NCBI RefSeq assembly: GCF_039621855.1
Contig: NZ_CP155071.1
Coordinates: 4,733,784-4,797,783 of the forward strand
DNA: 64,000 nt
Origin: Erwinia sp. HDF1-3R
GTDB taxonomy: Bacteria; Pseudomonadota; Gammaproteobacteria; Enterobacterales; Enterobacteriaceae
Reading direction: 5' to 3'
Part shown: piece by piece, positions 29,779 to 40,245 of the stretch
Layout of the letters: each line of letters begins with the position of its first letter
Numbering within the stretch: the stretch's first letter is position 1
Notes under the pieces: generated by a model
What the model was told of the DNA's origin: nothing
The model's database searches: none
Seen by the model: the letters and a program-made list of their open reading frames with translations, nothing else
Position numbers and translations under genes: made by a program

Positions 29779-30441
29779 ATGTCTGTTAGCTGTGTGTTTT
29801 TTGATTGCGACGGGACGCTGGTTGACAGCGAATTACTCTGTGCTCAGGCTTACGTCAACATCTTTGCCCGCTTTGGGGCGGAGCTGCCGCTGCAGGAGAT
29901 GTTTGAGAAATATAAAGGCGTCAAGCTGTACGAGATTATTCCAACCGTCGCTAACCGGTTTAACCTGACCGTGCCGGTGGAGGAGTTTGAATCCGCCTGG
30001 CGGGCAGAAGTTGCACGCCTTTTTGACCTTGAACTTAAGCCAATATCAGGCGCTTATGCCCTGCTGGAGCAGATAACCGTGCCCGTCTGCGTGGTGTCAA
30101 ACGGTACCGTGCCGAAAATGCAGCATTCGCTGGGCCTGACGAAGATGCGCCGCTTTTTTGATGACCGGTTGTACAGCGGCTACGATATCAACAGCTGGAA
30201 ACCGGACCCGGACCTGATGGTCCACGCGGCGAAACAGATGGGTGTGCCGCTGGAAAACTGTATTCTGGTGGATGACTCCGAAGCGGGCGCTAACGCCGGC
30301 GTTGCTGCGGGTATCCCGGTATTTTATTACTGTGCGGATGCCCACAATAAGCCGATCGACCATCCGCTGGTGACTGCGTTTAATGATATGGCGCAGCTGC
30401 CGGGGCTGTGGAAGGCGCGCGGATGGGATCTGACAAAGTAA
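29779..30441 (+). CDS. yieH: HAD-family phosphatase YieH (6-phosphogluconate phosphatase)
   Basis: 220 residues, subclass I HAD hydrolase. Motif I is VFFDCDGTLVDSELL (Asp nucleophile, Asp acid), motif II CVVSNGTVPKMQ, and later motifs are SWKPDPDLMVHAAKQMGV (Lys) and CILVDDSEAGANAGVAAGI (acidic pair). E. coli YieH dephosphorylates 6-phosphogluconate and similar small sugar phosphates; substrate is assigned by homology and gene order (adeP-yieH, then phoU). A modest AGGA ribosome site precedes ATG 29779. Confidence 0.9.
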   Translation: MSVSCVFFDCDGTLVDSELLCAQAYVNIFARFGAELPLQEMFEKYKGVKLYEIIPTVANRFNLTVPVEEFESAWRAEVARLFDLELKPISGAYALLEQITVPVCVVSNGTVPKMQHSLGLTKMRRFFDDRLYSGYDINSWKPDPDLMVHAAKQMGVPLENCILVDDSEAGANAGVAAGIPVFYYCADAHNKPIDHPLVTAFNDMAQLPGLWKARGWDLTK

Positions 30442-30446
30442 CAGCG

Positions 30447-30472
30447 AAAAAAACGGGGCCTGCGCCCTGTTT
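30447..30472 (-). terminator. Terminator of the pst-phoU operon
   Basis: On the minus strand, AAACAGGGC / GCCCCGTTT with a 4-base loop, followed by a run of T (complement of 30447-30453). It lies 36 bases beyond the phoU stop. A second hairpin (CGTGACGG / CCGTCACG, 30482-30503) stands between it and phoU. Confidence 0.8.
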
Positions 30473-30507
30473 ACCGCTATGCGTGACGGTCTTCGCCGTC
30501 ACGGGCC

Positions 30508-31245
30508 TCAGGCGGGTGTATTGCTGCCTTCACTGTCATCCGTTAACAGTTTATCCAGCTGATCCCCGCCGATGTGGCGGAAATCCTGCCCCTTTACAAA
30601 ATAGAAGATGATTTCGCAAATATTCTGGCAGCGGTCGCCAATGCGCTCGATGGCGCGCGCGCAAAACAGGGCGGTGAGTACGCTGGGAATGGTGCGCGGA
30701 TCCTCCATCATATAGGTCATCAATTGCCGCACGATGCCTTCATACTCCTGGTCGACCTTTTTGTCTTCGCGATAAATTTCGACGGCGGCATTGAGATCCA
30801 TACGCGCGAAGGCGTCCAGGACGTCGTGCAGCATCTGAATAGTATGGTGGCCCAGCGACTCCAGGCTCACCAGCAGCGACTGATGCTGCTGGCCAAACTT
30901 CTCCAGGGCGGTGCGGCAGATTTTATCCGCCACGTCGCCGATGCGTTCCAGCTCGGAAATGGTTTTGATGATCGCCATCACCAGCCGTAAATCGCTGGCG
31001 GTAGGCTGACGCCGGGCGATGATCCGCACGCAGGCTTCATCAATCGACACTTCCATCATATTGACCTGCTGATCGCCCGCAATGACCCGCTTCGCCAGCT
31101 CGCCATCCTGATTATGCATGGCGGTGATGGCATCGGTAAGCTGCTGCTCCACCAGCCCACCCATGGCCATCACCTGGGTACGGATATGCTCCAGCTCAGC
31201 GTTGAACTGCCCGGAGATATGTTTGTTGAGGTTAAGGTTATCCAT
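30508..31245 (-). CDS. phoU: Phosphate signalling regulator PhoU
   Basis: 245 residues, two three-helix PhoU repeats. Each has the metal-binding E/DxxxD-type helix ([13 protein letters not shown] in the first, [20 protein letters not shown] in the second). PhoU links the PstSCAB transporter to the PhoR sensor and holds the Pho response off when phosphate is plentiful. It is the last gene of the pstSCAB-phoU operon; pstB ends 16 bases before its start. The C-terminus is slightly longer than in E. coli ([13 protein letters not shown]). Confidence 0.97.
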   Translation of the reverse strand: MDNLNLNKHISGQFNAELEHIRTQVMAMGGLVEQQLTDAITAMHNQDGELAKRVIAGDQQVNMMEVSIDEACVRIIARRQPTASDLRLVMAIIKTISELERIGDVADKICRTALEKFGQQHQSLLVSLESLGHHTIQMLHDVLDAFARMDLNAAVEIYREDKKVDQEYEGIVRQLMTYMMEDPRTIPSVLTALFCARAIERIGDRCQNICEIIFYFVKGQDFRHIGGDQLDKLLTDDSEGSNTPA

Positions 31246-31261
31246 CGTATTCTCCCGTCAA

Positions 31262-32071
<810 letters not shown>

Positions 32072-32075
32072 TTAA

Positions 32076-32963
32076 TTAATGTTTGCCCCTGGCGAAGACC
32101 ACGCGCGCCAGAATATTCAGCAGAAGGACGCAAAGCGTAATTAACAGTACGCCCGCCCAGGCCAGACTCTGCCACTCCGTGAACGGACTCATGGCAAATT
32201 TGAAGATCGTCACCGGCAGGTTAGCCAGCGGCTGCATCATATCGGTGCTCCAGAACTGATTGGAGAGCGAGGTAAACAGCAGCGGTGCGGTCTCTCCGGC
32301 GATACGGGCTATCGCCAGCAGCACGCCGGTGAGAATGCCGGAAACCGAGGCTTTTAGAGTAATCGCCGAGATCATCTTCCATTTTGGCGTACCCAGCGCA
32401 TAGGCCGCTTCGCGCAGGCTGTCGGGCACCAGCCGGAGCATGTTTTCCGTGGTGCGGATGACGATCGGGATCTGCAGCAGCGCCAGCGCCACCACGCCCG
32501 CCAGGCCGGAAAAGTGCTGCATCCGCGCCACCACCAGCGTATAGACGAACAGCCCCACCACGATAGAGGGTGCGGAGAGCAGAATATCGTTAATGAAGCG
32601 GATAATCTCCGCCAGCCAGGATTTACGGCCATACTCCGCCAGGTAAATGCCGGCCATGATCCCCAGCGGCGTCCCCACCAGCGTTGACCAGAGGATCAGC
32701 AGCCCGCTGCCAGCGATGGCGTTCGCCAGACCGCCGCCCGTCGTGTTTGGCGGTGGGGTATTCTCGGTAAACAGCGACAGCGTGAGGCCATCCATACCGC
32801 GCGTAACGGTGGCAAACAGGATCCACACCAGCCAGAACAGGCCAAACGCCATCGTCATCAGCGAAAGCGTCAGGGCGATGCGGTTTTTCAGCCGTCGCCA
32901 GGCCTGCATTTTGCGACGCGAGGCCGCCAGTCCGTCAGGGGTATGCATGTCCAGCGCGGTCAT
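32076..32963 (-). CDS. pstA: Phosphate ABC transporter permease PstA
   Basis: 295 residues with about six membrane segments and the ABC permease EAA-type loop ([20 protein letters not shown]) that docks on PstB. The start overlaps the stop of pstC by 4 bases (32960-32963), so translation is coupled. It forms the inner-membrane phosphate channel with PstC. Confidence 0.97.
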   Translation of the reverse strand: MTALDMHTPDGLAASRRKMQAWRRLKNRIALTLSLMTMAFGLFWLVWILFATVTRGMDGLTLSLFTENTPPPNTTGGGLANAIAGSGLLILWSTLVGTPLGIMAGIYLAEYGRKSWLAEIIRFINDILLSAPSIVVGLFVYTLVVARMQHFSGLAGVVALALLQIPIVIRTTENMLRLVPDSLREAAYALGTPKWKMISAITLKASVSGILTGVLLAIARIAGETAPLLFTSLSNQFWSTDMMQPLANLPVTIFKFAMSPFTEWQSLAWAGVLLITLCVLLLNILARVVFARGKH

Positions 32964-33922
32964 GAGCGCCCTCCTTCACTTTTCGCCAGGCGCAGGATCA
33001 TCAGCTTAGAGCAGGCCAGCACGATAAAGGTAATGACGAAAAGGATCAGCCCCAGCTCCATCAGCGCGGAGGTATGCACGCCCGATTCGGCTTCGGCAAA
33101 CTCATTCGCCAGCGCCGAGGTAATGCTGTTGCCCGGCATAAACAGCGACGGGCTGTCGAGCTGGTAGGTGTTGCCAATGATAAAGGTCACCGCCATGGTT
33201 TCACCGAGCGCGCGCCCGAGGCCAAGCATCACCCCGCCGATCACGCCGTTTTTAGTAAACGGCAGCACCACGCGCCAGATAACCTCCCAGGTGGTACAGC
33301 CAATGCCGTAGGCAGATTCCTTCATCATCACCGGCGTCTGTTCGAAGACGTCGCGCATAACCGACGCGATATAGGGAATGATCATAATGGCGAGAATAAT
33401 CCCGGCGGCCAGAATGCCGATACCGAAGGCCGGACCGGAGAAGAGTGCGCCGACGATGGGAATATTCGCCATCAGATCGCCGAGCGGCGTCTGGAACCAG
33501 GTGGCAAACAGCGGGGCAAAGATAAACAGGCCCCACATGCCATAGACGATGCTCGGGATCGCGGCCAGCAGTTCAATGGCCACGCCGAGCGGACGGCGCA
33601 GCCAGTTGGGCGCCAGCTCGGTCAGGAACAGGGCGATACCGAAGCTGACCGGTACGGCAATGATCAGCGCGATGATTGAGGTGACAACGGTGCCATAAAT
33701 GGGCACCAGCGCACCAAACTGTTCGTTGGGCGCATCCCAGGTTTTGGTCCATAAAAATGCGAAACCAAACTTCTGGATACTCGGCCAGGAGGAGATAATA
33801 AGCGAAACGATAATGCCGCCCAGCAGCAACAGTACAATCAGCGCCGCCAGCTTAACCAGCGCGCTGAAGATAATATCGCCCCGCCTGCCGGGAGGCCTGA
33901 ATGTCGGCGTGGTTGCAGCCAT
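32960..33922 (-). CDS. pstC: Phosphate ABC transporter permease PstC
   Basis: 320 residues from ATG 33922 ([19 protein letters not shown]), matching the E. coli start; the open frame reaches back to 33970, but those codons overlap the pstS-pstC hairpin. About six membrane segments; the EAA loop reads [21 protein letters not shown]. It pairs with PstA in the phosphate channel. Confidence 0.97.
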   Translation of the reverse strand: MAATTPTFRPPGRRGDIIFSALVKLAALIVLLLLGGIIVSLIISSWPSIQKFGFAFLWTKTWDAPNEQFGALVPIYGTVVTSIIALIIAVPVSFGIALFLTELAPNWLRRPLGVAIELLAAIPSIVYGMWGLFIFAPLFATWFQTPLGDLMANIPIVGALFSGPAFGIGILAAGIILAIMIIPYIASVMRDVFEQTPVMMKESAYGIGCTTWEVIWRVVLPFTKNGVIGGVMLGLGRALGETMAVTFIIGNTYQLDSPSLFMPGNSITSALANEFAEAESGVHTSALMELGLILFVITFIVLACSKLMILRLAKSEGGRS

Positions 33923-33957
33923 AGCGTTCTCAGTAAGTGAAGTGTAGGGGCGGCCCA

Positions 33958-33992
33958 GGGCTCGCCCCATACCGGGGTCAGTCAGCGAGCCC
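33958..33992 (-). other. Intercistronic hairpin between pstS and pstC
   Basis: Inverted repeat GGGCTCGC / GCGAGCCC enclosing a second CCCC / GGGG pair, directly after the pstS stop. In the transcript it would protect the pstS message and lower expression of pstC onward, suiting the higher need for the periplasmic binding protein. Confidence 0.65.
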
Positions 33993-33997
33993 CTTGA

Positions 33998-35038
33998 CTA
34001 AAAGAGGGCCTTGCCTGAGCTGTCTTTAACGTTGGTTTTCCATGCGGCGCGGATCTGCTTAACTACCGCATCCGGCAGCGGCGCATAGTCGAGGCTGGTG
34101 GTGGTTTTGCTGCCGTTTTTGTAGGCCCAGTCGAAGAATTTCAGCACGGCTGCGCCCTTGTCGGCGCTATCCTGCACGTTATGCAGCAAAATGAAGGTGG
34201 TGGAGGTAATCGGCCAGGCATTTTCGCCCTTCTGAAACGTCAGATCCTGAGCAAAAGAGCGCTGCCAGTCTGCGCCTTTCGCCGCATTGCTGAAGCTCTG
34301 CTCACCGGGTTCAACCGCTTTGCCATCGGCATCCAGCAGTTTGGTCCAGGCCAGGCCGTTTTGTTTCGCATAGGCATACTCGACGTAGCCAATTGAGCCT
34401 GGCAGCCGCTGAACAAAGGCAGCAACGCCGTCATTACCCTTACCGCCCAGGCCAACCGGCCAGTTTACGGTATTCCCCTTGCCCACTTTGCTGTTCCAGT
34501 CGCTGTTCACCTTTGCCAGGTAGCTGGTGAAGACGAACGAGGTGCCGGATCCGTCGGCGCGGCGCACCACGTTGATGTTGCTGTCGGGCAGCTTAACGCC
34601 AGGGTTCAGGCGACTAATAGCCGGGTCATTCCACTTTTTAACGTTGCCCAGATAAATATCGCCGACGGTTTTCCCGTCCAGCGTCAGCTGGCCGGATTTC
34701 ACCCCAGGCAGATTAACGGCCAGTACCACGCCGCCAATCACGGTAGGAAACTGGAACAGGCCATTTTTTTGCAGTTCGTCGTCTTTCATTGGGGCGTCAG
34801 ACGCGCCAAAGTCGACGGTTTTCGCGATGATTTGCTTTACACCGCCGGAGGATCCAATGCCCTGATAGTTAACCTGCGCACCCGTCGCCGTGTTGTACTC
34901 TGCGGCCCATTTGTTATAAACCGGTGCCGGGAAGGTGCCGCCCGCGCCGGTCAAATTGGTGGCCGCCATGACGGAAAGAGTGCTAAGTGAAAGGGTTACT
35001 GCGACGAATTGCGTCAGGGTTTTGCGTACCAGTGTCAT
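33998..35038 (-). CDS. pstS: Periplasmic phosphate-binding protein PstS
   Basis: 346 residues, same length as E. coli PstS. The signal peptide ([26 protein letters not shown]) directs it to the periplasm. Phosphate-binding residues are in [37 protein letters not shown] and [16 protein letters not shown]. It hands phosphate to PstCAB and its state is sensed by PhoR through PhoU. Two Pho boxes lie upstream, so it is induced by phosphate starvation through PhoB. Confidence 0.98.
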   Translation of the reverse strand: MTLVRKTLTQFVAVTLSLSTLSVMAATNLTGAGGTFPAPVYNKWAAEYNTATGAQVNYQGIGSSGGVKQIIAKTVDFGASDAPMKDDELQKNGLFQFPTVIGGVVLAVNLPGVKSGQLTLDGKTVGDIYLGNVKKWNDPAISRLNPGVKLPDSNINVVRRADGSGTSFVFTSYLAKVNSDWNSKVGKGNTVNWPVGLGGKGNDGVAAFVQRLPGSIGYVEYAYAKQNGLAWTKLLDADGKAVEPGEQSFSNAAKGADWQRSFAQDLTFQKGENAWPITSTTFILLHNVQDSADKGAAVLKFFDWAYKNGSKTTTSLDYAPLPDAVVKQIRAAWKTNVKDSSGKALF

Positions 35039-35111
35039 ATTCCCTCCGGGGGATTAAAAGTCAGACTACACGCGGTCTTAATCTCAGTATTTTTTGCTGC
35101 TGGAGGGAAAA

Positions 35112-35163
35112 TAGGACATTTTGATGACAGTGACATGTACGCAATATGACATTTTTATGACAC
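35112..35163 (-). promoter_or_regulatory. Two tandem Pho boxes upstream of pstS
   Basis: On the minus strand, GTGTCATAAAAATGTCATA (complement of 35145-35163) and CTGTCATCAAAATGTCCTA (complement of 35112-35130) match the PhoB box as two 7-bp repeats separated by 4 bases. Their spacing resembles that upstream of E. coli pstS. Confidence 0.92.
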
Positions 35164-35186
35164 GGAAAGTGACTGACTGCCGGGCA

Positions 35187-35226
35187 TAAAAAAACTCAGC
35201 GCAGGGTTATCCCACGCTGAGTTTTC
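35187..35226 (-). terminator. Rho-independent terminator after foxA
   Basis: Stem AAAACTCAGCG / CGCTGAGTTTT with a 13-base loop, followed on the minus strand by a run of T. It separates foxA from the pstS promoter. Confidence 0.92.
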
Positions 35227-35311
35227 GGGCTGACTGAGGCGTTACGCTGAATTAATGCGCGCATTACCGCTGCACATACCCCGGCACACTATCTGGAACA
35301 GCGACGTCGCA

Positions 35312-37429
35312 TCAGAAGTCGTAGCCGACGGTCGCCATAATAGTCCGCTCAGCGCCCCAGTAGCAGTAACCGGTACCGTAACAGGCCGAGACGTAGTCAC
35401 GATCGGTCAGGTTATTGGCGTTAACCTGCACGAAGGCGCCTTTCAGGCTGCTGTTCCAGGCGCCCAGATCGGCACGCACTGACGCGTCAAACAGCGTGAC
35501 GGAGGGCAGGCGCGTAGTATTTTCGTTATCTGCCCACTGCTTGCCGATATAGCGCACGCCCGCACCGACGCTCAGCCCATAGTCAAACTGGTATTTAGCC
35601 CAGGCCGACGCCATGGAATTCGGCGTGACGTAAGGGGTATGTCCGTCGTTGCCGTCCACCGAGTCCTTATAGCGCACGTGGTTCAGCGTATAGCTGGCAA
35701 GGGTGCTCAGGCGCGGCGTGAGCTGGTTGTGTGCTTCCAGTTCAAGCCCCTGTGAATGCACTTTTCCTGCCGGATCATAGTAGGAGCCCACCACCACGCG
35801 GTTGCCAACATCCTTCTGCGTTAAATCATAAACGGCGATGGAGTAGAGATCGGAGGTACCCACCGGCTGATACTTCACACCGGCCTCATACTGCTCAGAG
35901 GTCGTTGGCTTGAGCAGGTTACCGTCCCGACCGGAGAGGGATTGCGGCGTAATGGCCTGGCTGTAGCTGGCGTAAGGCGAAATGCCGTTATCGAAGGCAT
36001 AAAGCAGGGCCGCGCGACCGCCAATATGGTCATCCTGACGACGGTATTTGCTGTCGTAAGCATAGTTTTCCGTCTGCGAGACGATGCGATCGTAGCGGCC
36101 GGACAGGTCCAGATGCCACTTATTCCACACCATCTCATCCTGCAGATAGACCCCGGTCTGGTAGTAGCGGCGCTGCGACTTACTGAAGGCGTAGTCCGGG
36201 TTGAGCCCTACAGCCCGACCGGTAACGGCATTCAGCTGGCTGGCATAGCCGCTGGCATCGCTCAGATCATTTTTATACTGATGATACTCAGCGCCCAGCA
36301 CTACCTTGTGGTCAACCTCGCCGGTAGCGAAGTCTGCTTCCAGCTGGTTGTCGATGGCAAAGGCGTCCAGCGAGGAACGGGAGCCGGAGTAGTAGCGATT
36401 CAGCAGGTCAGGATTGGCGGTGTCCCAGCCAATCTGATACACCTGATCGAGATCGACGTTTGAGTGCGAGTAGCTGGCATTCGAGCGGAATGCCCAGGTA
36501 TCGTTAAAGCGATGCGCGAATTCGGCGCTGTAGATTTGCTCATTGCGCTTGAACTGATCCAGCGAACTGTCGCCGTCATAGAAGCCGGTGCTCAGCTTAC
36601 GACCATTATGTTCGGTGATGCTGCCGTCACCCGGCACCGCGCTGTGGTAGCCGCCGGAGGGGTCTTTTTGCAGATAGGCGCGCAGCAGCAGTGAGGTATC
36701 TTCATCCGGCTGCCACAGCAGCGACGGGGAGATAGCATATTTCTCTTCGCGGGTATGGTCATACTGGGTATCGCTGTTGCGGGTAATACCCGTCAGGCGA
36801 AACGCCCACTGTTCGTTGATTGCGTCGGTGTAATCAAAGGCCGCGCCGTTAGTGCTGTTGGTGCCGGTGAACAGGCGGAAATGGCCCTGCGGGGAGAACT
36901 GCGGGCGCTTAGAGGTTTCCATCACCAGGCCGCCCGGCACGGTCTGACCGTAGAGTGCGGAGGAAGGACCTTTGATGACGTCGATACGCTCAAGGAACCA
37001 GGGATCGACCTGTAGCACATTGTAGCTGCCGGGATCGCTCATCAGGCGCAGGCCATCAAGGAAGATGTTGTCCACGTCGCCGCCGTGGAAGCCGCGCAGC
37101 GAAACCGTATCGTAGCGCGTGGCCGCCCCTGCGAAGTTGGTGAAGGCCCCGGCGGTATAGTTCAGCGCCTGGTTAACGTCCATCGCGCCCTGATCTTCCA
37201 TCTGCTGGCGGGTCACCACGGAAACAGACTGGCCGGTGGTTATCAGTGGGCGATCGGTTTTAGTAGCGCCGCTGCTGGTTTTCGCCGTATAGCCTTCGGT
37301 CGGAGAAGTAGCCGTTTCGACAGGCTGTGCGGTAACGACCAGGGTATCGGCGGCCCAGGTGAGAGCGGGTGTGCAAAGTGCGACAGAACAGAGCAGAACG
37401 GAACGCTTCAGGATAAAAGGCATTCTCAT
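35312..37429 (-). CDS. foxA: TonB-dependent ferrioxamine receptor FoxA/FoxR
   Basis: 705 residues from ATG 37429, behind AAGGGATTGATA; the open frame reaches back to a TTG at 37435. It is very close to Yersinia FoxA as I remember it: TonB-box region DTLVVTAQP, plug motif QALNYTAGAFTNFAGAATRYDTVSLRGFHGGDVDN, GPSSALYGQTVPGGLVM, RLTGITRNSDTQYDH, and the C-terminus ending CYWGAERTIMATVGYDF with the terminal Phe of outer-membrane barrels. The signal peptide ends at TWA-ADT. It imports ferrioxamines, the product of the dfo genes in this window; in Erwinia the homologue is called FoxR. A Fur box lies about 100 bases upstream. Confidence 0.95.
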   Translation of the reverse strand: MRMPFILKRSVLLCSVALCTPALTWAADTLVVTAQPVETATSPTEGYTAKTSSGATKTDRPLITTGQSVSVVTRQQMEDQGAMDVNQALNYTAGAFTNFAGAATRYDTVSLRGFHGGDVDNIFLDGLRLMSDPGSYNVLQVDPWFLERIDVIKGPSSALYGQTVPGGLVMETSKRPQFSPQGHFRLFTGTNSTNGAAFDYTDAINEQWAFRLTGITRNSDTQYDHTREEKYAISPSLLWQPDEDTSLLLRAYLQKDPSGGYHSAVPGDGSITEHNGRKLSTGFYDGDSSLDQFKRNEQIYSAEFAHRFNDTWAFRSNASYSHSNVDLDQVYQIGWDTANPDLLNRYYSGSRSSLDAFAIDNQLEADFATGEVDHKVVLGAEYHQYKNDLSDASGYASQLNAVTGRAVGLNPDYAFSKSQRRYYQTGVYLQDEMVWNKWHLDLSGRYDRIVSQTENYAYDSKYRRQDDHIGGRAALLYAFDNGISPYASYSQAITPQSLSGRDGNLLKPTTSEQYEAGVKYQPVGTSDLYSIAVYDLTQKDVGNRVVVGSYYDPAGKVHSQGLELEAHNQLTPRLSTLASYTLNHVRYKDSVDGNDGHTPYVTPNSMASAWAKYQFDYGLSVGAGVRYIGKQWADNENTTRLPSVTLFDASVRADLGAWNSSLKGAFVQVNANNLTDRDYVSACYGTGYCYWGAERTIMATVGYDF

Positions 37430-37522
37430 TATCAATCCCTTAAATAAGTAGGCTTATCGCTCCCGTCTCGCAGGAGTGAAGTAGAAAGACGCGCGTTATA
37501 GAGATGTAAGAATATGTGTAAT

Positions 37523-37541
37523 CTCAATGAGAATTATTATC
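37523..37541 (-). promoter_or_regulatory. Fur box upstream of foxA
   Basis: TCAATGAGAATTATTATCT matches the 19-bp Fur palindrome (GATAATGATAATCATTATC) in most positions and lies about 95-115 bases before the foxA start. It predicts iron repression. Confidence 0.8.
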
Positions 37542-37654
37542 TTTCCTATTCAGCTTTTCAAGCGTTGATTTTTCTTATCTTTTCTCATTAAAAGTGTAGG
37601 GATATAGGCGGGTGGCCCTGATTCGGCTGCGCGAACCCCAGGCCGGGCCACGAA

Positions 37655-38776
37655 TTAATTAAGTGCACACATTTCCTGCGCCAGTTTACTTATTTTGCCT
37701 TCTCTGAAGAGCGTGCTTGCACATCTGGCAGACGGGTGAGCATGCATCGTACCCACGTTTGTCAGTATCGCTACCGCACAATCTGTTTTTTCATACCACC
37801 ACACACTTGCACTGAAGCCCAGCACATTGCCGCCATGGCCTGATGCCACGCCGAGAGTCGTATTGATTCTGAAGAGGCTCAGCCCCATTTGCGCATCGCC
37901 AGCCGGGATCCAGTTCTGCATTTCGTTCAAACTGTCTGCGCTGAGCAACTGCCCATTTTTGAGTGCCAGAATAAACGTTAGCACATCCTGTGACGTGGAA
38001 ATGATCCCTCCGGCGGCCCATTCGACGGAAAGGTTATTAGCAGACACATTGAGGAGGTTTTTATTATGTGTCTTAAAACAATCCGCAACGCCTGCGTTTT
38101 CTATAAAAGAAGCGTCTGCCCTGTGGAATTTGTTAGAAATGCCCTGGGCGTCTGTCTGAGGATCAACGACCATATCGGTATGCGTCAGCGCCAGTCTTTT
38201 AAAAATCCGGGTAGCTAAGACTTCCCTTAATCCTTTTAAGGTTATGCGCTCTATTAACAGTCCCAGCAGGGTGAAATGGGTATTTGAATAATGAAACGCC
38301 TCCCCAGGACGACATAAGGGTGCTCTCCCCCGTATATAGTCCAGATTTTCATCAGGTTGCCATATTTTGGCCGGGTCCAGACTTTTTCCACGAGCCGCGT
38401 GGATCCATGAGGGTTCATTTTCCCAGCTGGGTATACCGGCGCGATGTGACAGCAATTGTCTGAGGGTAACCTCATCTGCATTGGCAATGTCTGCAAGGCA
38501 CTCTTTTTCCATCCAGCGAGACAGCGGAGCGTCAAGCGACAGTAAACCTTCTTCTGTTAACTGAAGTATGATCACCGCAATGAATACTTTCGTGATGCTT
38601 CCTATACCAAAGCGGGTCTCCGGCGTGATTTTTACCTCAGGGGTCATATCAGCGTGGCCTGCGGTTCCCTGCCAGATAATGTTATTGCCTTTACCAACGG
38701 CCACGGTTATGCCGGGGAAATCATCCGCGGTTATCCGGTTAAGCAATGTTTGCAGACGGGTTTCAGGTAATGTCAT
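37655..38776 (-). CDS. Serine hydrolase of the class C beta-lactamase / esterase family
   Basis: 373 residues, beta-lactamase (PF00144-type) fold. The nucleophile motif SxxK is GIGSITKVFIAV, the second motif YSN is in GEAFHYSNTHFTLLG, and the third motif is SGHGGNVLGFS (HGG in place of KTG). This pattern is typical of penicillin-binding-protein-like esterases and peptidases rather than of secreted AmpC. There is no signal peptide, so it should be cytoplasmic. Its start is almost on top of the dsdA stop (GCATTAAAATGACA), so the two are translationally coupled. That coupling suggests a role with D-amino acids or a D-seryl compound, but this is inference only. Confidence 0.85.
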   Translation of the reverse strand: MTLPETRLQTLLNRITADDFPGITVAVGKGNNIIWQGTAGHADMTPEVKITPETRFGIGSITKVFIAVIILQLTEEGLLSLDAPLSRWMEKECLADIANADEVTLRQLLSHRAGIPSWENEPSWIHAARGKSLDPAKIWQPDENLDYIRGRAPLCRPGEAFHYSNTHFTLLGLLIERITLKGLREVLATRIFKRLALTHTDMVVDPQTDAQGISNKFHRADASFIENAGVADCFKTHNKNLLNVSANNLSVEWAAGGIISTSQDVLTFILALKNGQLLSADSLNEMQNWIPAGDAQMGLSLFRINTTLGVASGHGGNVLGFSASVWWYEKTDCAVAILTNVGTMHAHPSARCASTLFREGKISKLAQEMCALN

Positions 38777-38777
38777 T

Positions 38778-40097
38778 TTAATGCTTTCCCTTTTCCAGAT
38801 ATAACCTCATCTCGGTGTCAGGCACCATTCCTCCGCCTGTTGCCCAGACAAGGTGCGTCGCCCGGCGCATCACCTCAGGCGTCAGCCCGTGTAAGTGCTG
38901 ATAGTCGGGGCTGGCCGAGACGCGCCATGGCCCCGCCATACCCGCCAGCGCAGAGGGTTCAAGCTGAATATTTTCACTTCGATCGAGCATGGCCAGCAGG
39001 TCATACATCGTCCGATCGCTCAGCGTATAGCAGCCGTCAGTTAACGGCAGCATGGCCCGGCCAACAAATCCCGACGCGCGGCCAACGGCGAGCCCGTCGG
39101 CTGCGGTTTTGTTATCGATCCCTATGTCCTGAACGGAGACGGCATCATGCAGGCCTGTGCTCATGCCGAGCGTCATGCAGGGTGAATGGGTAGGTTCAGC
39201 AAAAAAACAGTGAACATTATCACCAAATACCAGCTTCAGACCGAAGGCTACACCACCCGGCCCACCGCCTACGCCGCAGGGAAGATAAACAAAAAGAGGG
39301 TGCTGCGCATCAACGGTTAGCCCCTTCTGCTGCATCTGACGGTGTAATCTCAGCCCGGCCACGGAATAACCCAGAAACAGCGTGCGGGAATTCTCATCAT
39401 CAATAAAGAAGCAGGCAGGATCGGCTTCCGCTGCACGTCGCCCCTGCGCAACGGCCATGCCGTAATCCTCGGCGTATTCGATGACCTCAACCCCGTGTGC
39501 GCGAAGTTTCTCTTTCTTCCACTGCCGTGCGTCTGACGACATATGTACGGTGACGTGGAAACCGAGCGCGGCGCCCATTATCCCAATCGAAAGCCCAAGG
39601 TTACCCGTTGACCCTACCGCAATCTTATACCGGCTAAAGAAGCGCCTGAACGCCGGCGTATGAAACACGCGGTAATCATCGCCCGCACGGATGATCCCTG
39701 CGCCGAGGGCCAGCTTTTCAGCATGGGCAAGCACGTCATAAATACCGCCGCGCGCCTTAATTGACCCGGAAATGGGCAGGTGGCTGTCTTTTTTGAGCCA
39801 TAGCGCCCCGCTTATGGCTGCACGCTCCGCCAGTTTTTCCTGCATCCGCGGGATGGCAATCATGTCGGACTCGATCATTCCCCCAGCCGGTGCCGTTTCC
39901 GGGAAAGCCTGAGCAATAAACGGCGCGAAGCGCTGTAGCCTGCGTTCTGCATCCTCAGCCTCTTCCCGCGTGAGGCCGACCTGTTGGAGCCCTTCACTGA
40001 CCGGTTTTACGCCATGATTAAACCAGGTGACCTCACGCAGGGATTTAAGGTCGCTAACCACCGGTGTTGCATTGAGTTGGGCAGTGATGTCTGACAT
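38778..40097 (-). CDS. dsdA: D-serine ammonia-lyase (dehydratase)
   Basis: 439 residues from ATG 40097, behind a clear AAGGAGACGAAC site; the frame extends to 40145 but those codons include the ribosome site. Fold-type II PLP enzyme that turns D-serine into pyruvate and ammonia. The PLP lysine lies in [18 protein letters not shown], the cofactor phosphate loop is [20 protein letters not shown] and the serine/glycine-rich C-terminal site is [11 protein letters not shown]. The usual partners dsdC (regulator) and dsdX (transporter) are absent; instead it is coupled to a beta-lactamase-fold hydrolase and sits between siderophore genes. Confidence 0.93.
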   Translation of the reverse strand: MSDITAQLNATPVVSDLKSLREVTWFNHGVKPVSEGLQQVGLTREEAEDAERRLQRFAPFIAQAFPETAPAGGMIESDMIAIPRMQEKLAERAAISGALWLKKDSHLPISGSIKARGGIYDVLAHAEKLALGAGIIRAGDDYRVFHTPAFRRFFSRYKIAVGSTGNLGLSIGIMGAALGFHVTVHMSSDARQWKKEKLRAHGVEVIEYAEDYGMAVAQGRRAAEADPACFFIDDENSRTLFLGYSVAGLRLHRQMQQKGLTVDAQHPLFVYLPCGVGGGPGGVAFGLKLVFGDNVHCFFAEPTHSPCMTLGMSTGLHDAVSVQDIGIDNKTAADGLAVGRASGFVGRAMLPLTDGCYTLSDRTMYDLLAMLDRSENIQLEPSALAGMAGPWRVSASPDYQHLHGLTPEVMRRATHLVWATGGGMVPDTEMRLYLEKGKH

Positions 40098-40245
40098 GTT
40101 CGTCTCCTTCAGGCTCTCGTTTGCTAATCGGACAGGGATATCCATCGGCTGGCTTTTTTACGCCCGTGGTGCCATCCCGCGCACTGAAAAATACCCGTCA
40201 TTGCTACCTTCCGCACGCTGAACCCCAGGATGGGATAATCAATTG